DNA of 64,000 nt from Aliihoeflea aestuarii (GTDB taxonomy: Bacteria; Pseudomonadota; Alphaproteobacteria; Rhizobiales; Rhizobiaceae): assembly GCF_024105665.1 (NCBI RefSeq), contig NZ_JAAAMK010000004.1, positions 62,001 through 126,000 on the forward strand, given 5' to 3'. The translations under genes and the position numbers were made by a program. This document shows, piece after piece, positions 55,263 to 63,679 of this stretch. Each line of letters starts with the position of its first letter. Positions within the stretch are counted from its first letter, which is position 1. The notes below the pieces were generated by a model that was not told the origin of the DNA, ran no database searches, and saw only the letters and a program-made list of their open reading frames with translations.

Positions 55263-56432
55263 ATGACACATTCCGCGCTCTCGCCCTTCACCTTCAACAC
55301 CACGGCATCGCTCGTCTTCGAGCAGGGTGCGGCCGCCCGACTTGGCGAAATCGCAGCCCGCCGGCTCGGCGCGCGCGTGCTGTTCGTCACCGATCCAGGG
55401 CTGCGAACGCTCGGCCTTTGCGATCCGGCGATCGCCTCTTTGGAAGCGGCCGGCATCGAGGTGGCCGTTTTCGGGCACGTCGAGGCCGATCCGTCACGCG
55501 AAACCTTGATGAGAGCCGTGGAGGCCGGACACGGCGTAACCGGCGTCGTCGGGTTCGGCGGCGGCTCCTCGCTCGACGTCGCCAAGCTGGCCGCGCTGCT
55601 TCTCGGCTCGGGCGAAGACCTCGATGAAGCCTGGGGCGTCGCGCAGGCGAAAGGCCCGCGCCTGCCGCTGGTGCTGGTGCCGACGACCGCCGGGACCGGC
55701 TCCGAGGTGACGCCCGTTTCCATCATCACTGTGGGCGAGGAAGAAAAGCGCGGCGTCTCCTCACCGATCATCCTGCCCGACATCGCGGTTCTCGACTCCG
55801 ACCTGACGCTCGGCCTGCCGCCGGCGATCACCGCTGCCACGGGCATCGACGCGATGGTCCACGCGATCGAGGCCTATGCCTCGAAGAGCGCCAACAACAA
55901 TCCGCTGTCGAAGATGCTGGCGCGGGAGGCTTTGCGGCTGTTGTCGGCCAATATCGAAAAGGCCGTCGATGACGGGCGTAATCGTGAAGCCCGCGCGGCG
56001 ATGCTGCTCGGTTCGATGCTGGCGGGGCAGGCCTTCGCCAATTCGCCAGTCGCCGCCGTTCATGCGCTCGCCTATCCGATCGGCGGGACGTTCCACGTTC
56101 CGCACGGGCTGTCGAACGCGCTCGTCCTGCCGCATGTCCTGCGGTTCAACGCGCCGGACGCCGGGCATCTCTACGCCGAGATCGCGGCGGACTGTTTTCC
56201 CGTGCTGGCGAAGGAAGACGACGTGCAGGGGCGTTGCGCGGCATTCATCGAGGAACTTGCCGCGCTGTCGAAGCGCGTCGGGCTACCACCACGTTTGCGC
56301 GATGTCGGCATCGGGGAAGATGCATTGGCGAAAATGGCCGCCGACGCGATGAAGCAGCAGCGGCTTCTGGTCAACAATCCGCGCACGGTCGGCGAGGCGG
56401 ATGCGCAGTCGATTTATCGGGCCGCGTGGTGA
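55263..56432 (+). CDS. Iron-containing alcohol dehydrogenase
   Basis: A 389-residue group III ADH. The nucleotide-binding GVVGFGGGSSLDVAKLAALL lies near residue 100, and the iron site region is GIDAMVHAIEAYASKSAN and AVHALAYPIGGTFHVPHGLSNALVLP. The substrate is unknown; paralogues reduce or oxidise aldehydes, lactaldehyde or maleylacetate. ATG 55263 is chosen by family length and lies divergent from the nucleoside ATPase gene. Confidence 0.92.
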   Translation: MTHSALSPFTFNTTASLVFEQGAAARLGEIAARRLGARVLFVTDPGLRTLGLCDPAIASLEAAGIEVAVFGHVEADPSRETLMRAVEAGHGVTGVVGFGGGSSLDVAKLAALLLGSGEDLDEAWGVAQAKGPRLPLVLVPTTAGTGSEVTPVSIITVGEEEKRGVSSPIILPDIAVLDSDLTLGLPPAITAATGIDAMVHAIEAYASKSANNNPLSKMLAREALRLLSANIEKAVDDGRNREARAAMLLGSMLAGQAFANSPVAAVHALAYPIGGTFHVPHGLSNALVLPHVLRFNAPDAGHLYAEIAADCFPVLAKEDDVQGRCAAFIEELAALSKRVGLPPRLRDVGIGEDALAKMAADAMKQQRLLVNNPRTVGEADAQSIYRAAW

Positions 56433-56449
56433 GGGATATGGCTGCGGGA

Positions 56450-56571
56450 CGACGCCCCCCTCTGGCCTTCCGGCCCTCTCCCCCGCGAGGAGGGAGATTG
56501 GTCTCGTCGGCGACACCGCGTGATCTCCCCCCGTGCGGGGGAGATGGCCGGAAGGCCAGAGCGGGGCGTCG
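56450..56571. repeat. Long inverted repeat, copy 4
   Basis: CGACGCCCCCCTCTGGCCTT...CCGG arms, nearly perfect complement at the far end (GGCCAGAGCGGGGCGTCG), 122 bp, between the ADH and thioesterase genes, both on the plus strand. Confidence 0.88.
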
Positions 56572-56595
56572 TAGAGCGGATGCGGATACCCCGTC

Positions 56596-57021
56596 ATGAC
56601 CCGCTCCACCCGCGACGACTTCCCGGCTTTTCAGGTCATCACCACGCGCTGGATGGACAACGACATCTACGGCCACATGAACAATGTGGTCCATTATTCG
56701 CTTTTCGACACGGCCGTGAACGGCTGGCTGATCGCGGAAGGCGTTCTCGATATTCACAAGGGCGACCAGATCGGCCTCGTGGTCGAGACGGGATGCCGGT
56801 ATTTCGCGGAACTGGCATTCCCGGATGTCGTCCATGCCGGCATCCGCGTGGCGAAGCTCGGCAATTCGTCGGTGCGATACGAAGTCGGGCTGTTTCGTAA
56901 CGACGAAAGGCAAGCGGCCGCCGAGGGCTTCTTCGTGCATGTCTATGTCGATGCGGCAACCCGTCGCCCAACGCCCCTCAATTCCGCGCTGCGCGCGAAA
57001 CTCGAAAGCATTACCTCATGA
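56596..57021 (+). CDS. Acyl-CoA thioesterase (hotdog fold, YbgC/FadM-like)
   Basis: A 141-residue single-hotdog protein. The catalytic helix reads TTRWMDNDIYGHMNNVVHYSLFD (aspartate near residue 21), the signature of 4-hydroxybenzoyl-CoA-thioesterase-type enzymes. The acyl group is not predictable. It overlaps slyX by 4 bases (ATGA), so the two are coupled. Confidence 0.9.
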   Translation: MTRSTRDDFPAFQVITTRWMDNDIYGHMNNVVHYSLFDTAVNGWLIAEGVLDIHKGDQIGLVVETGCRYFAELAFPDVVHAGIRVAKLGNSSVRYEVGLFRNDERQAAAEGFFVHVYVDAATRRPTPLNSALRAKLESITS

Positions 57022-57221
57022 CCGATCCCCGGCTCGTCCAGCTCGAAGTGCTGGCCGCCAATCAGGAACGCACGATCGAAGATTTGTCCGCCGAGGTCGC
57101 GCAGCAATGGCAGGTGATCGAGAAGATGCAGAAGAAGCTCGACGCTCTGACGCACCGGTTCCTCGCGCTTGAAGAGCAGTCCGCACCGGACGTGCCGATC
57201 ACCAAGCCCCCGCATTACTAG
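57018..57221 (+). CDS. slyX: SlyX family protein
   Basis: A 67-residue coiled-coil protein (LEVLAANQERTIEDLSAEVAQQWQVIEKMQKKLDALTHRF) ending in the family's PPHY tail. Function unknown. It starts within the thioesterase stop. Confidence 0.9.
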   Translation: MTDPRLVQLEVLAANQERTIEDLSAEVAQQWQVIEKMQKKLDALTHRFLALEEQSAPDVPITKPPHY

Positions 57222-57231
57222 GCATAGACGA

Positions 57232-57259
57232 AAAAGGCCGGGATGAACCCGGCCTTTCC
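57232..57259. terminator. Bidirectional terminator between slyX and the DUF4394 gene
   Basis: AAAGGCCGGG-ATGAA-CCCGGCCTTT, with TTTTT on the minus strand and TTT on the plus strand, in the gap between convergent genes. Confidence 0.88.
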
Positions 57260-57278
57260 GTCTCGAATATGCGGCGGA

Positions 57279-58070
57279 TTACATCGCCGGCAGGACCGCG
57301 ATGTCGCGGATATCGCCGTCGGCACCGGTGACTTCGCCGACCATTTCGGCCGCACCGGTCTCCAGATCGACCGTGTAGAGGCCGCCGGCCGCGACGACCC
57401 ATGCGGTGTTCTCGCCCTCGGCGGTCGCCTGGATGTCGAGCGCGTAGGTGGTCGCACCTTCGATGCCGAGCGCGCCGATCGTCGCCAGCGTGCCGTCGTT
57501 CGGCGCGGTCTGGCGCAGAAGCGCACCCAGATCGGCGTCGATGTCGTACATCGCCGTTTCCTCGGGCGTTCCGACCGAGTTGGTGTAGGCGGTCGCGACC
57601 ACGTTCGGCGTGGCCTCGGCATTCTCGTCATCGGCTTCGAAGTTCAGCGAACCGTCGACGGTGGTTTCGCCCGTGTCGGGATGAACGCGCAGATTGGTGC
57701 CGTCCGAGCCCATGACGCGGATGCGGTCGGCCACGGGGTTGAAGTCGACCATGGAATCGACGCCGTCCGGCAACATCTCGCTCAGCGTTTCACCGGCGGT
57801 CGCAGCGCCCGATTCCAGATCGATCGTGACGATGGTGCCATCGGCAGCAATGCCGTAGAGCATGCTGTCGGCCGGGCGCACGTCGATGCCGAGAAGGCGA
57901 TCGACGCCCTCGACTTCGGCCGTGTTGGTGACTTCCGGCGCATCCGTGTCGAACCAGACGAGCGTCTTGTCGCCGACGAGCCCGACGACCGGCGCAGCGG
58001 CGGCGACTGACGCGAAACCGAGCGTCGCGACGCTGGCGGCAAGGGCGATGCGGGTCAGATGAATGGACAT
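57279..58070 (-). CDS. Exported DUF4394 domain protein
   Basis: A 263-residue protein with a signal peptide (LTRIALAASVATLGFASVAAAA) and a beta-propeller-like DUF4394 domain made of repeated strands (VEGVDRLLGIDVRPADSMLYGIAADGTIVTIDLESG; VGSDGTNLRVHPDTGETTVDG). Function unknown. It is acidic, with few lysines. ATG 58070 has GAGGAG upstream. It is divergent from the ECF sigma factor and shares its promoter motif, so it is probably a direct target. Confidence 0.92.
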   Translation of the reverse strand: MSIHLTRIALAASVATLGFASVAAAAPVVGLVGDKTLVWFDTDAPEVTNTAEVEGVDRLLGIDVRPADSMLYGIAADGTIVTIDLESGAATAGETLSEMLPDGVDSMVDFNPVADRIRVMGSDGTNLRVHPDTGETTVDGSLNFEADDENAEATPNVVATAYTNSVGTPEETAMYDIDADLGALLRQTAPNDGTLATIGALGIEGATTYALDIQATAEGENTAWVVAAGGLYTVDLETGAAEMVGEVTGADGDIRDIAVLPAM

Positions 58071-58148
58071 TGAGTTCTCCTCTTGGCGTTTCAAAAAGCG
58101 TTTGGGAGGGGGGCGCAGCCTGTTTCACTGCGCGGGTCCTCAATGGCC

Positions 58149-58176
58149 TTACCCGGCAGGTGATCGTTTGGATGCA
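58149..58176 (-). promoter_or_regulatory. ECF-type promoter for the DUF4394 gene
   Basis: Minus strand TGCATCCAAACG, nine bases, CGGGTAA. The same pattern and spacing stand on the plus strand at 58201-58228. About 79 bases before the start codon. Confidence 0.65.
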
Positions 58177-58200
58177 GGGTTTCAAAATTTTTTCTCATTG

Positions 58201-58228
58201 TGCATCGAAACGCGCCGCCGGCGTGTAA
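58201..58228 (+). promoter_or_regulatory. ECF-type promoter for the sigma/anti-sigma operon
   Basis: TGCATCGAAACG, nine bases, CGTGTAA, 30 bases before the TTG start at 58258. It mirrors 58149-58176, which suggests autoregulation by the sigma factor it drives. Confidence 0.65.
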
Positions 58229-58257
58229 AGTGACCGAAAGTTCTGGGAGAATGCAGT

Positions 58258-58803
58258 TTGGATGCACGGACGGATGATTGCGACGGGCTGATGCGCCGCG
58301 TCGCCGGGGGGGACCGCAAGGCATTTGCCGCGATCTTCGATCTCGAGGCGGGCCGCCTGCTGGCGATCGCGAACAGGATCGTGCGCCGGCGCGAACTGGC
58401 CGAGGAAGTCGTGCAGGATGCGTTCGTGACGGTCTGGAGGAAGGCGGCCGTCTACGACCACGAGCGCGGCGCGGCCCGCGCCTGGATGACCACGATCGTG
58501 CGCCACCGCGCGCTCAACCTGATCCGCGACGGCAGCCGCCTCGACTTTCATGCCGCCGACGACCTCACCGCGCTCGGCGACCGTGCGGCCGACGCCGACA
58601 CCGCCTATGACGCTCTGCCCGAAAGCGAAGATTTGAAGCGCTGCCTAGGGCAGCTCGAACCCGAGCGTCGCCGATCGATATTGATGGCCTATGTCGTCGG
58701 CTTCTCGCATGGCGAGATCGCCGCAACCCTCGGTGCGCCCGTCGGCACGGTGAAGGCCTGGATCCGGCGCGGCGTCGTTTCGCTCAAGGAGTGCCTGTCA
58801 TGA
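58258..58803 (+). CDS. ECF RNA polymerase sigma factor (SigK/RskA-type partner)
   Basis: A 181-residue sigma factor with sigma-2 (AEEVVQDAFVTVWRKAAVYDHERGAARAWMTTIVRHRALNLIR) and sigma-4 (GFSHGEIAATLGAPVGTVKAWIRRGVVSLKECL). TTG 58258 follows GGGAG at good spacing. The stop overlaps the anti-sigma start (ATGA), the standard coupled layout. The signal sensed is unknown. Confidence 0.93.
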   Translation: MDARTDDCDGLMRRVAGGDRKAFAAIFDLEAGRLLAIANRIVRRRELAEEVVQDAFVTVWRKAAVYDHERGAARAWMTTIVRHRALNLIRDGSRLDFHAADDLTALGDRAADADTAYDALPESEDLKRCLGQLEPERRRSILMAYVVGFSHGEIAATLGAPVGTVKAWIRRGVVSLKECLS

Positions 58804-59570
58804 GCCGCGAGGAACGCGAAATGCGCGCCGGCGACTATGTGCTCGGCCTGATGGACGATGCGGAGCGCCAGCGCGCCGAACGCGACCTGATCATCGACCC
58901 GGAATTTCGCGACTCCGTCTGGTCGTTCGCCAACCGCATGGAAGGTCTCGATCGCAGCGCGCCGGCAACAGCGCCGGGCGACGGCCTGTGGCAGCGCGTG
59001 TCGGCCGGGATCGCCGGCATGGAACAGATGACCCGGACCGAGGCGATGCAGGGCGAACTGGCGGCCGCCGGCATTCCCGTTCGCCCGAGCGACCGCCACG
59101 GCCATCTGGGGCTCAGACGCCCGATGGCGCGGCTTTTCACGGGCGCGCGTGGAACGGCGCTCGCCGCCAGCATCCTTGCCGCCTGCGGGCTCGGCTATGT
59201 CGTCGGGCAGGCCTCGGTGACGGCGCGCGACCCGGAAGTGGTGGTCGTGCTTTTGGGCGAGAACGACGTGCCCGGCGCGTTGGTCGAAGCCTATGCCGAC
59301 GACCGGGTGCGGATCGTGCCGCTCACGGATTTCGACGTGCCGGACGGCAAGGTTCTCGAAGTGTGGACCCTTTACGACGAGGCCGTCGGCCCCGTTTCGC
59401 TCGGCACGATGGCGTCCGCGCGTGAGGCGATGCTGACCGGACCGGACCTGCCGGCACCGCAGCCGCAGCAGCTCTACGAGATCACGCTGGAGGACGCGCC
59501 GCGTTCGTCGGCGGGGCGTCCGCTCGGGCCGATCCTCGTCAAGGGGCTCGCCGTCTCGCCGCCTCGCTAA
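58800..59570 (+). CDS. Anti-sigma factor with RskA-type C-terminal domain
   Basis: A 256-residue membrane protein: cytosolic sigma-binding N terminus (EMRAGDYVLGLMDDAERQRAERDLIID), one transmembrane helix (about 117-140, GTALAASILAACGLGYVVG) and an extracytoplasmic RskA-like domain (VVVLLGENDVPGALVEAY; GKVLEVWTLYDEAVGPVSLG). No zinc-binding CHCC motif is present, unlike ZAS anti-sigmas. The end overlaps the convergent MFS gene by 32 bases. Confidence 0.92.
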   Translation: MSREEREMRAGDYVLGLMDDAERQRAERDLIIDPEFRDSVWSFANRMEGLDRSAPATAPGDGLWQRVSAGIAGMEQMTRTEAMQGELAAAGIPVRPSDRHGHLGLRRPMARLFTGARGTALAASILAACGLGYVVGQASVTARDPEVVVVLLGENDVPGALVEAYADDRVRIVPLTDFDVPDGKVLEVWTLYDEAVGPVSLGTMASAREAMLTGPDLPAPQPQQLYEITLEDAPRSSAGRPLGPILVKGLAVSPPR

Positions 59571-60735
59571 GCGACCGGAGAACCAGCGGAACGAGAACGA
59601 CGACACCGGCCAGCCCCGAGAGCGTCAGGAACCAGCCATAGCCGGCCCAGCCGGCACGCTCGATGATGAAGGCGGCAAGCGGCGGGCTGGCGAGCGTTGC
59701 GAGCCCGCCCGCCTGGCTGACGAGCCCGATGGCGGCGGGGACGGCTTCGCCGCGCGTGACCAGGAACGGGGTCGCCGCAAAGAGCGCCGAAGCGACGACG
59801 CCGCTCGCGATCGCCATGGTCACCGCGCCCATGCTGGCAGGCCAGATGCCGCCGGACACGAAAGCCGCAAAGGCGGCAATCGCGGTGACGGCGAAGGCGA
59901 CCAGCGCCAGCCCGACCATGAAGGCGGCGGCACGGCCCGCGACCAGAACCCCGGCAAGCGCGTTGCCGAGCGGGGTCGCCAGCGCGACGAAGGCGGGGGC
60001 GAGCAAAAGCGCGCCCGGCACTGCCGCGAAGGTCGGCAGGAAGGTGAACAGCGCCACCGATTGCAGCACGAAGATGCCGAAGGCGAGAGCGACGATGATC
60101 ACCGGCAGGCTGAAGACGCCCGATGCGCCGCCTGCCTTTTTCGCCGTCTCGACCGGAACCCCCGTCAGGCGACGCAGCGCCATATTGGCGGCAAGTGCGA
60201 GCAGCGCGAACAAAACGGTCATCGTCAGAAGGTAGGCAGGCTCGCCGAAGACGGGCACGAGGAGGCCGGCGAGCAGGTCCGAAGCGGCATAGCCGAGCGG
60301 CACGAAACCGCTCCATACCGCCAGTACCGGGCCGCGCCATTGCGGGGGCGAGATTGCCGTCAGCAGCGACGGCAGGCCGATGCACAGGATGACATAGCCT
60401 GCCCCTTCGAGAACGCGTGCGCCGAAGATCATCGGGGGTTCGGTCGCCGCCGCAAGCACGAGGCCGCCCGGCACGATGATCGCCGAGGCGACGACGAAGG
60501 ACCGATGCGGCCCCATCCGCGCGATCGCGAAACCGGCCGGAAGCGCGGCGAGCGCCACGAAGATGCCGATCAGGGCCGTGACCCAGCCCGCCTCCACCAG
60601 CGTCAGGCCAAGGTCCTCGACATACCAGCCGATCAGCGGCGCGGTCTTGGCAAGCTGTGCACCGGTGAACACGCCGGTCAGGAGCAGCAGGGCGATTGCC
60701 GTCAGGCGCAGGGATCTGTCTGCAATCGCGCTCAA
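59539..60735 (-). CDS. MFS transporter
   Basis: A 398-residue, 12-helix major facilitator protein of the YbfB/CynX-like type (TGVFTGAQLAKTAPLIGWYVEDLGLTLVEAGWVTALIG at the N terminus; GFVPLGYAASDLLAGLLVPVFGEPAYLL). The substrate is unknown. TTG 60735 with GGAG six bases upstream is the only credible start. Its 3' end overlaps the anti-sigma gene. Confidence 0.88.
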   Translation of the reverse strand: MSAIADRSLRLTAIALLLLTGVFTGAQLAKTAPLIGWYVEDLGLTLVEAGWVTALIGIFVALAALPAGFAIARMGPHRSFVVASAIIVPGGLVLAAATEPPMIFGARVLEGAGYVILCIGLPSLLTAISPPQWRGPVLAVWSGFVPLGYAASDLLAGLLVPVFGEPAYLLTMTVLFALLALAANMALRRLTGVPVETAKKAGGASGVFSLPVIIVALAFGIFVLQSVALFTFLPTFAAVPGALLLAPAFVALATPLGNALAGVLVAGRAAAFMVGLALVAFAVTAIAAFAAFVSGGIWPASMGAVTMAIASGVVASALFAATPFLVTRGEAVPAAIGLVSQAGGLATLASPPLAAFIIERAGWAGYGWFLTLSGLAGVVVLVPLVLRSLSEAARRRAP

Positions 60736-60851
60736 GCTTCACTCCGCAATCGATTCGCGCCGCCTCTTTACGGCAATTGCGCCCGGTCGTCGCACCGATA
60801 GAGCATTGGACCGAACGGGAATCCGGATTTGCGAAACGACGCGGCGAAAAC

Positions 60852-60881
60852 GAAACCGCCGGGCACGAGCCCGGCGGTTTC
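60852..60881 (-). terminator. Terminator after the BMP-family gene
   Basis: GAAACCGCCGGG, 6-base loop, CCCGGCGGTTTC, then CGTTTTC on the minus strand, 21 bases after the binding-protein stop. Confidence 0.8.
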
Positions 60882-60901
60882 AACCATTCGAGAGCCTGAA
60901 A

Positions 60902-61897
60902 TCAGTACGGGCAGGAATTGTCGGTCATGAAATCGTGGACCTCGACAGCGCCGGAGATGATGTCGGCCTTGGCCTGCTCGGCCGCTTCCGCCATCTCGGG
61001 CGTGATCAGCGCCTCGTTGTTCTCATCGACCGCGTAGCCGACACCATCCTCGGCAAGGCCGAGATTCTGGATGCCGTATTCGAAGTTGCCGTTCCGCGCG
61101 TCCATGAACGCGTTATAGACGGCGACGTCCACGCGCTTGATCATCGAGGTGAGAACATGGCCCGGATGCATGGCGTTCTGGTTGGAATCGACGCCGATGC
61201 CCATGATGTCGGCATCTGCGGCGGCCTGAAGAACGCCAACGCCCGTGCCGCCGGCGGCATGATAGACGACGTCCGCACCCTGATCGATCTGATTGCGGGT
61301 GATTTCGCCGCCGCGTGTCGGATCATTCCAGGCGGCCGGCGTGTCGCCGGTATAGTTGCGAATGACGGTTGCTTCGGGGTTCGCAGCCTTCACACCGCCG
61401 ACATAGCCGCATTCAAACTTGCCGATGAGCGGAACCTGCATGCCGCCGACGAAGCCGACCGTGTTGGATTCGGTCTGCATACCGGCCAGAATGCCGACGA
61501 GGTAGGACCCTTCCTGCTCCTTGAAGACGATCGAGCGCACATTCGGCTTCTCGACGACCATATCGATGATGGCGAAGTCGGTGTCCGGATATTCTTCGGA
61601 GACGGTCTCGAGGGCAGCGGCCCAGTTGAAACCGGCCATGACGATCGGGTTGCGGCCGTCCTCGGCGAAGCGGCGCAGGGCCTGCTCGCGCTGTGCTTCG
61701 TTCGAAACCTCGAACTCGACATATTCAATGCCGGTTTCGGTCTTGAACTCCTCGGCGCCCATATAGGAGGCTTCGTTGAACGACTTGTCGAACTTGCCTC
61801 CGAGATCGAAAAGAAGGCCGGGGGTTATCTCGTCCTGGGCAAAGGCCGGAACGGTCAATGCTGTTGCGGCCAGAAGGCCAAGAACCATACGCTTCAT
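60902..61897 (-). CDS. BMP family nucleoside-binding lipoprotein/periplasmic protein
   Basis: A 331-residue BmpA/NupN-type binding protein with signal peptide MVLGLLAATALTVPAFAQDE. The family pattern is clear in LLFDLGGKFDKSFNEASYMGAEEF and IDQGADVVYHAAGGTGVGVLQAA. There is no lipobox cysteine at the cleavage site, so it is probably soluble. The matching transporter genes (51504-55148) have no binding protein beside them, so this gene likely serves them from 6 kb away. ATG 61897; upstream frame is shadow. Confidence 0.9.
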   Translation of the reverse strand: MKRMVLGLLAATALTVPAFAQDEITPGLLFDLGGKFDKSFNEASYMGAEEFKTETGIEYVEFEVSNEAQREQALRRFAEDGRNPIVMAGFNWAAALETVSEEYPDTDFAIIDMVVEKPNVRSIVFKEQEGSYLVGILAGMQTESNTVGFVGGMQVPLIGKFECGYVGGVKAANPEATVIRNYTGDTPAAWNDPTRGGEITRNQIDQGADVVYHAAGGTGVGVLQAAADADIMGIGVDSNQNAMHPGHVLTSMIKRVDVAVYNAFMDARNGNFEYGIQNLGLAEDGVGYAVDENNEALITPEMAEAAEQAKADIISGAVEVHDFMTDNSCPY

Positions 61898-62060
61898 CTT
61901 GATCCACACCCTGTCGGTTATCTTGCCTGTTGCCGGCATGGCGTCGAGCCGCCATGTCGGATATGGCGAGGTATCCCCCGCTCGCATTCCACTTTTGCAC
62001 GCAGACGCGCAAATTTCACGCGGAATTTTGGCCTTTCGGACAAAGTGATGAACCCGCGCG

Positions 62061-62726
62061 CTACGACGCAACGGAAGCTGGAACCTGACAGGCGACGCCG
62101 GTGCCCTGCAACCCGCAATAGCCATACGGGTTCTTGGCCAGATATTGCTGATGGTCTTCCTCGGCGTAGTAGAATGTCGGTGCGGCCATGATCTGCGTCG
62201 TCACCCGGCCAAGGCCCCTCGCCTTCAAAGCCTTCTCGTAGTCGGCCTTCGACGCTTCGGCCGCATGCAATTGCGCCTCTGTCGTCGTATAGATCGTCGA
62301 GCGGTAGGTCGTGCCGACATCGTTGCCCTGGCGCATGCCCTGCGTCGGGTCATGGCTCTCCCAGAAGACGCGCAGAAGGTCCGCGAAGGAAACCTTTTGC
62401 GGATCGTAGATCACCTTCACGACTTCGGCGTGGCCGGTCAAACCGGTGCAGGTCTCCTGATAGGTCGGGTTGGGCGTGATGCCGCCCGCATAGCCGACCG
62501 CCGTCAGCCAGACGCCCGACGTTTGCCAGAACAGGCGCTCGGCACCCCAGAAACAGCCCATGCCGAAATAGACCGTTTCCATGCCTTCGGGTGCGTCAGC
62601 CTTTTGGGCGACGCCCGAAACATAGTGCCTTTCCGATGTCGGGATCGGTGCGGTGCGGCCCGGCAGCGCCTCGCTTGCCGCCGGCATCTTCACCTTCTTG
62701 TTCATGATATCGCCGAGAAAGAACAT
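62061..62726 (-). CDS. msrA: Peptide methionine sulfoxide reductase A
   Basis: Reduces methionine-S-sulfoxide in proteins. The 221-residue protein has the nucleophile C58 in [11 protein letters not shown] and recycling cysteines near the C terminus ([14 protein letters not shown]). It has about 40 extra N-terminal residues relative to short MsrA forms. ATG 62726 has AAGGAG nine bases upstream. No export signal is visible. Confidence 0.96.
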   Translation of the reverse strand: MFFLGDIMNKKVKMPAASEALPGRTAPIPTSERHYVSGVAQKADAPEGMETVYFGMGCFWGAERLFWQTSGVWLTAVGYAGGITPNPTYQETCTGLTGHAEVVKVIYDPQKVSFADLLRVFWESHDPTQGMRQGNDVGTTYRSTIYTTTEAQLHAAEASKADYEKALKARGLGRVTTQIMAAPTFYYAEEDHQQYLAKNPYGYCGLQGTGVACQVPASVAS

Positions 62727-62774
62727 CGCCTCGTCTCCTTCGCGAACGGACCGGCATCGCGCCGTAATCCGTCA

Positions 62775-63098
62775 TCAAGCGTGGAAGGCATGGCGCCGGT
62801 CAGGCCGGCGCCGGTAGCCCAAAGCATAGAATATGAGGGCGACACCGACGAATACCAAGATGGCAGGGGCCGAAAGCGTCGCTTCGACCAGCGGCGTCCA
62901 GAAGCCGTCGATGCCGTTCGCCTCACCGAAGGCGACAAGGCCGGTATAGGGATCGGCATCCAGCGCGAGAAACGCATCGGCGAGCGGCGTCAGCACGACG
63001 TTCCCGCTGGCGGCAATGGAGCGCGCCGCGTCAACGACAGCGCCGATGACTGCGGCAGCGAGAAAGAGCGATGCGATAAAACGAAACAGGAAAGCCAT
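62775..63098 (-). CDS. Small two-helix membrane protein
   Basis: A 107-residue protein with hydrophobic helices at about 2-22 (AFLFRFIASLFLAAAVIGAVVDA) and 72-92 (PAILVFVGVALIFYALGY), and a basic C terminus. It resembles uncharacterised inner-membrane proteins of Rhizobiales. ATG 63098 is preferred over the longer frame to 63185, though its ribosome-binding site is weak. Confidence 0.7.
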   Translation of the reverse strand: MAFLFRFIASLFLAAAVIGAVVDAARSIAASGNVVLTPLADAFLALDADPYTGLVAFGEANGIDGFWTPLVEATLSAPAILVFVGVALIFYALGYRRRPDRRHAFHA

Positions 63099-63293
63099 GT
63101 TCGAACCGGGCGATTTCGGGGCCTCTGGGCGTCGGCATCCCATTGGGTACGCCAAGGCGACGGCCGGCGCAATCGCGCTTTGCAAAAATGAAACCGGCTC
63201 AGGCCGTCTTTCGCTTAATCAAGGTCTTCACAAGCCGGCTGCGATCGACTAGATGGGCCTGCGTGTCCCGGCCCCTTGCGCCGCGATGCTTTC

Positions 63294-63383
63294 GGAGAGG
63301 TGGCCGAGTGGTCGAAGGCGCACGCCTGGAAAGTGTGTAGGCGGGAAACCGTCTCGAGGGTTCGAATCCCTCTCTCTCCGCCA
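63294..63383 (+). tRNA. tRNA-Ser (anticodon GGA)
   Basis: A class II tRNA of about 90 bases with CCA encoded. The acceptor arms GGAGAGG/TCTCTCC pair, the anticodon loop CTGGAAA gives GGA (63328-63330), and a long variable arm and the GGTTCGAATCC T-loop are present. Confidence 0.96.
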
Positions 63384-63679
63384 TTTGATTTCATCAGAAC
63401 CGGTCTGGATAACAGCGTTTTCGGTCCGTTTTCTGCCTGATCCGAGCCCATTCGAAGGTTTGGCACGATTGAAGAAAGCCGGGTATCGTTGCGGGTAGCG
63501 CAAACGAGGCGCAATCTGCCGCCCCGGCAAAGGCTGCCGGACGCTGCGGCGCGGGCCCCTGTCTCGTCCAGTCAGGAAGGAGTTACCTTTTTCAGATTAA
63601 GCTGCCGAAAGAGATCGGTGGCGTGGCGGGCGTGGATCAAGGCCGGTTCGGATCAGCCTGGGGCCGATACCCAGACGGC
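63384..63679. other. Stretch after tRNA-Ser without a supported gene
   Basis: About 300 bases with no convincing frame. An AAGGAGTTACC ribosome-binding-site-like sequence stands at about 63577-63590, just before the aminotransferase remnant. Confidence 0.45.

Noticed and set aside
53814-56432. 872-codon plus-strand open frame
   Set aside because: Its first part is antisense to the nucleoside ATPase and has histidine/aspartate/arginine-rich shadow composition. Only the part from ATG 55263 (the iron ADH) is a gene.
10309-56571. CRISPR array from repeated palindromes
   Set aside because: The copies are dispersed single elements with no regular spacer-repeat arrangement and no cas genes.
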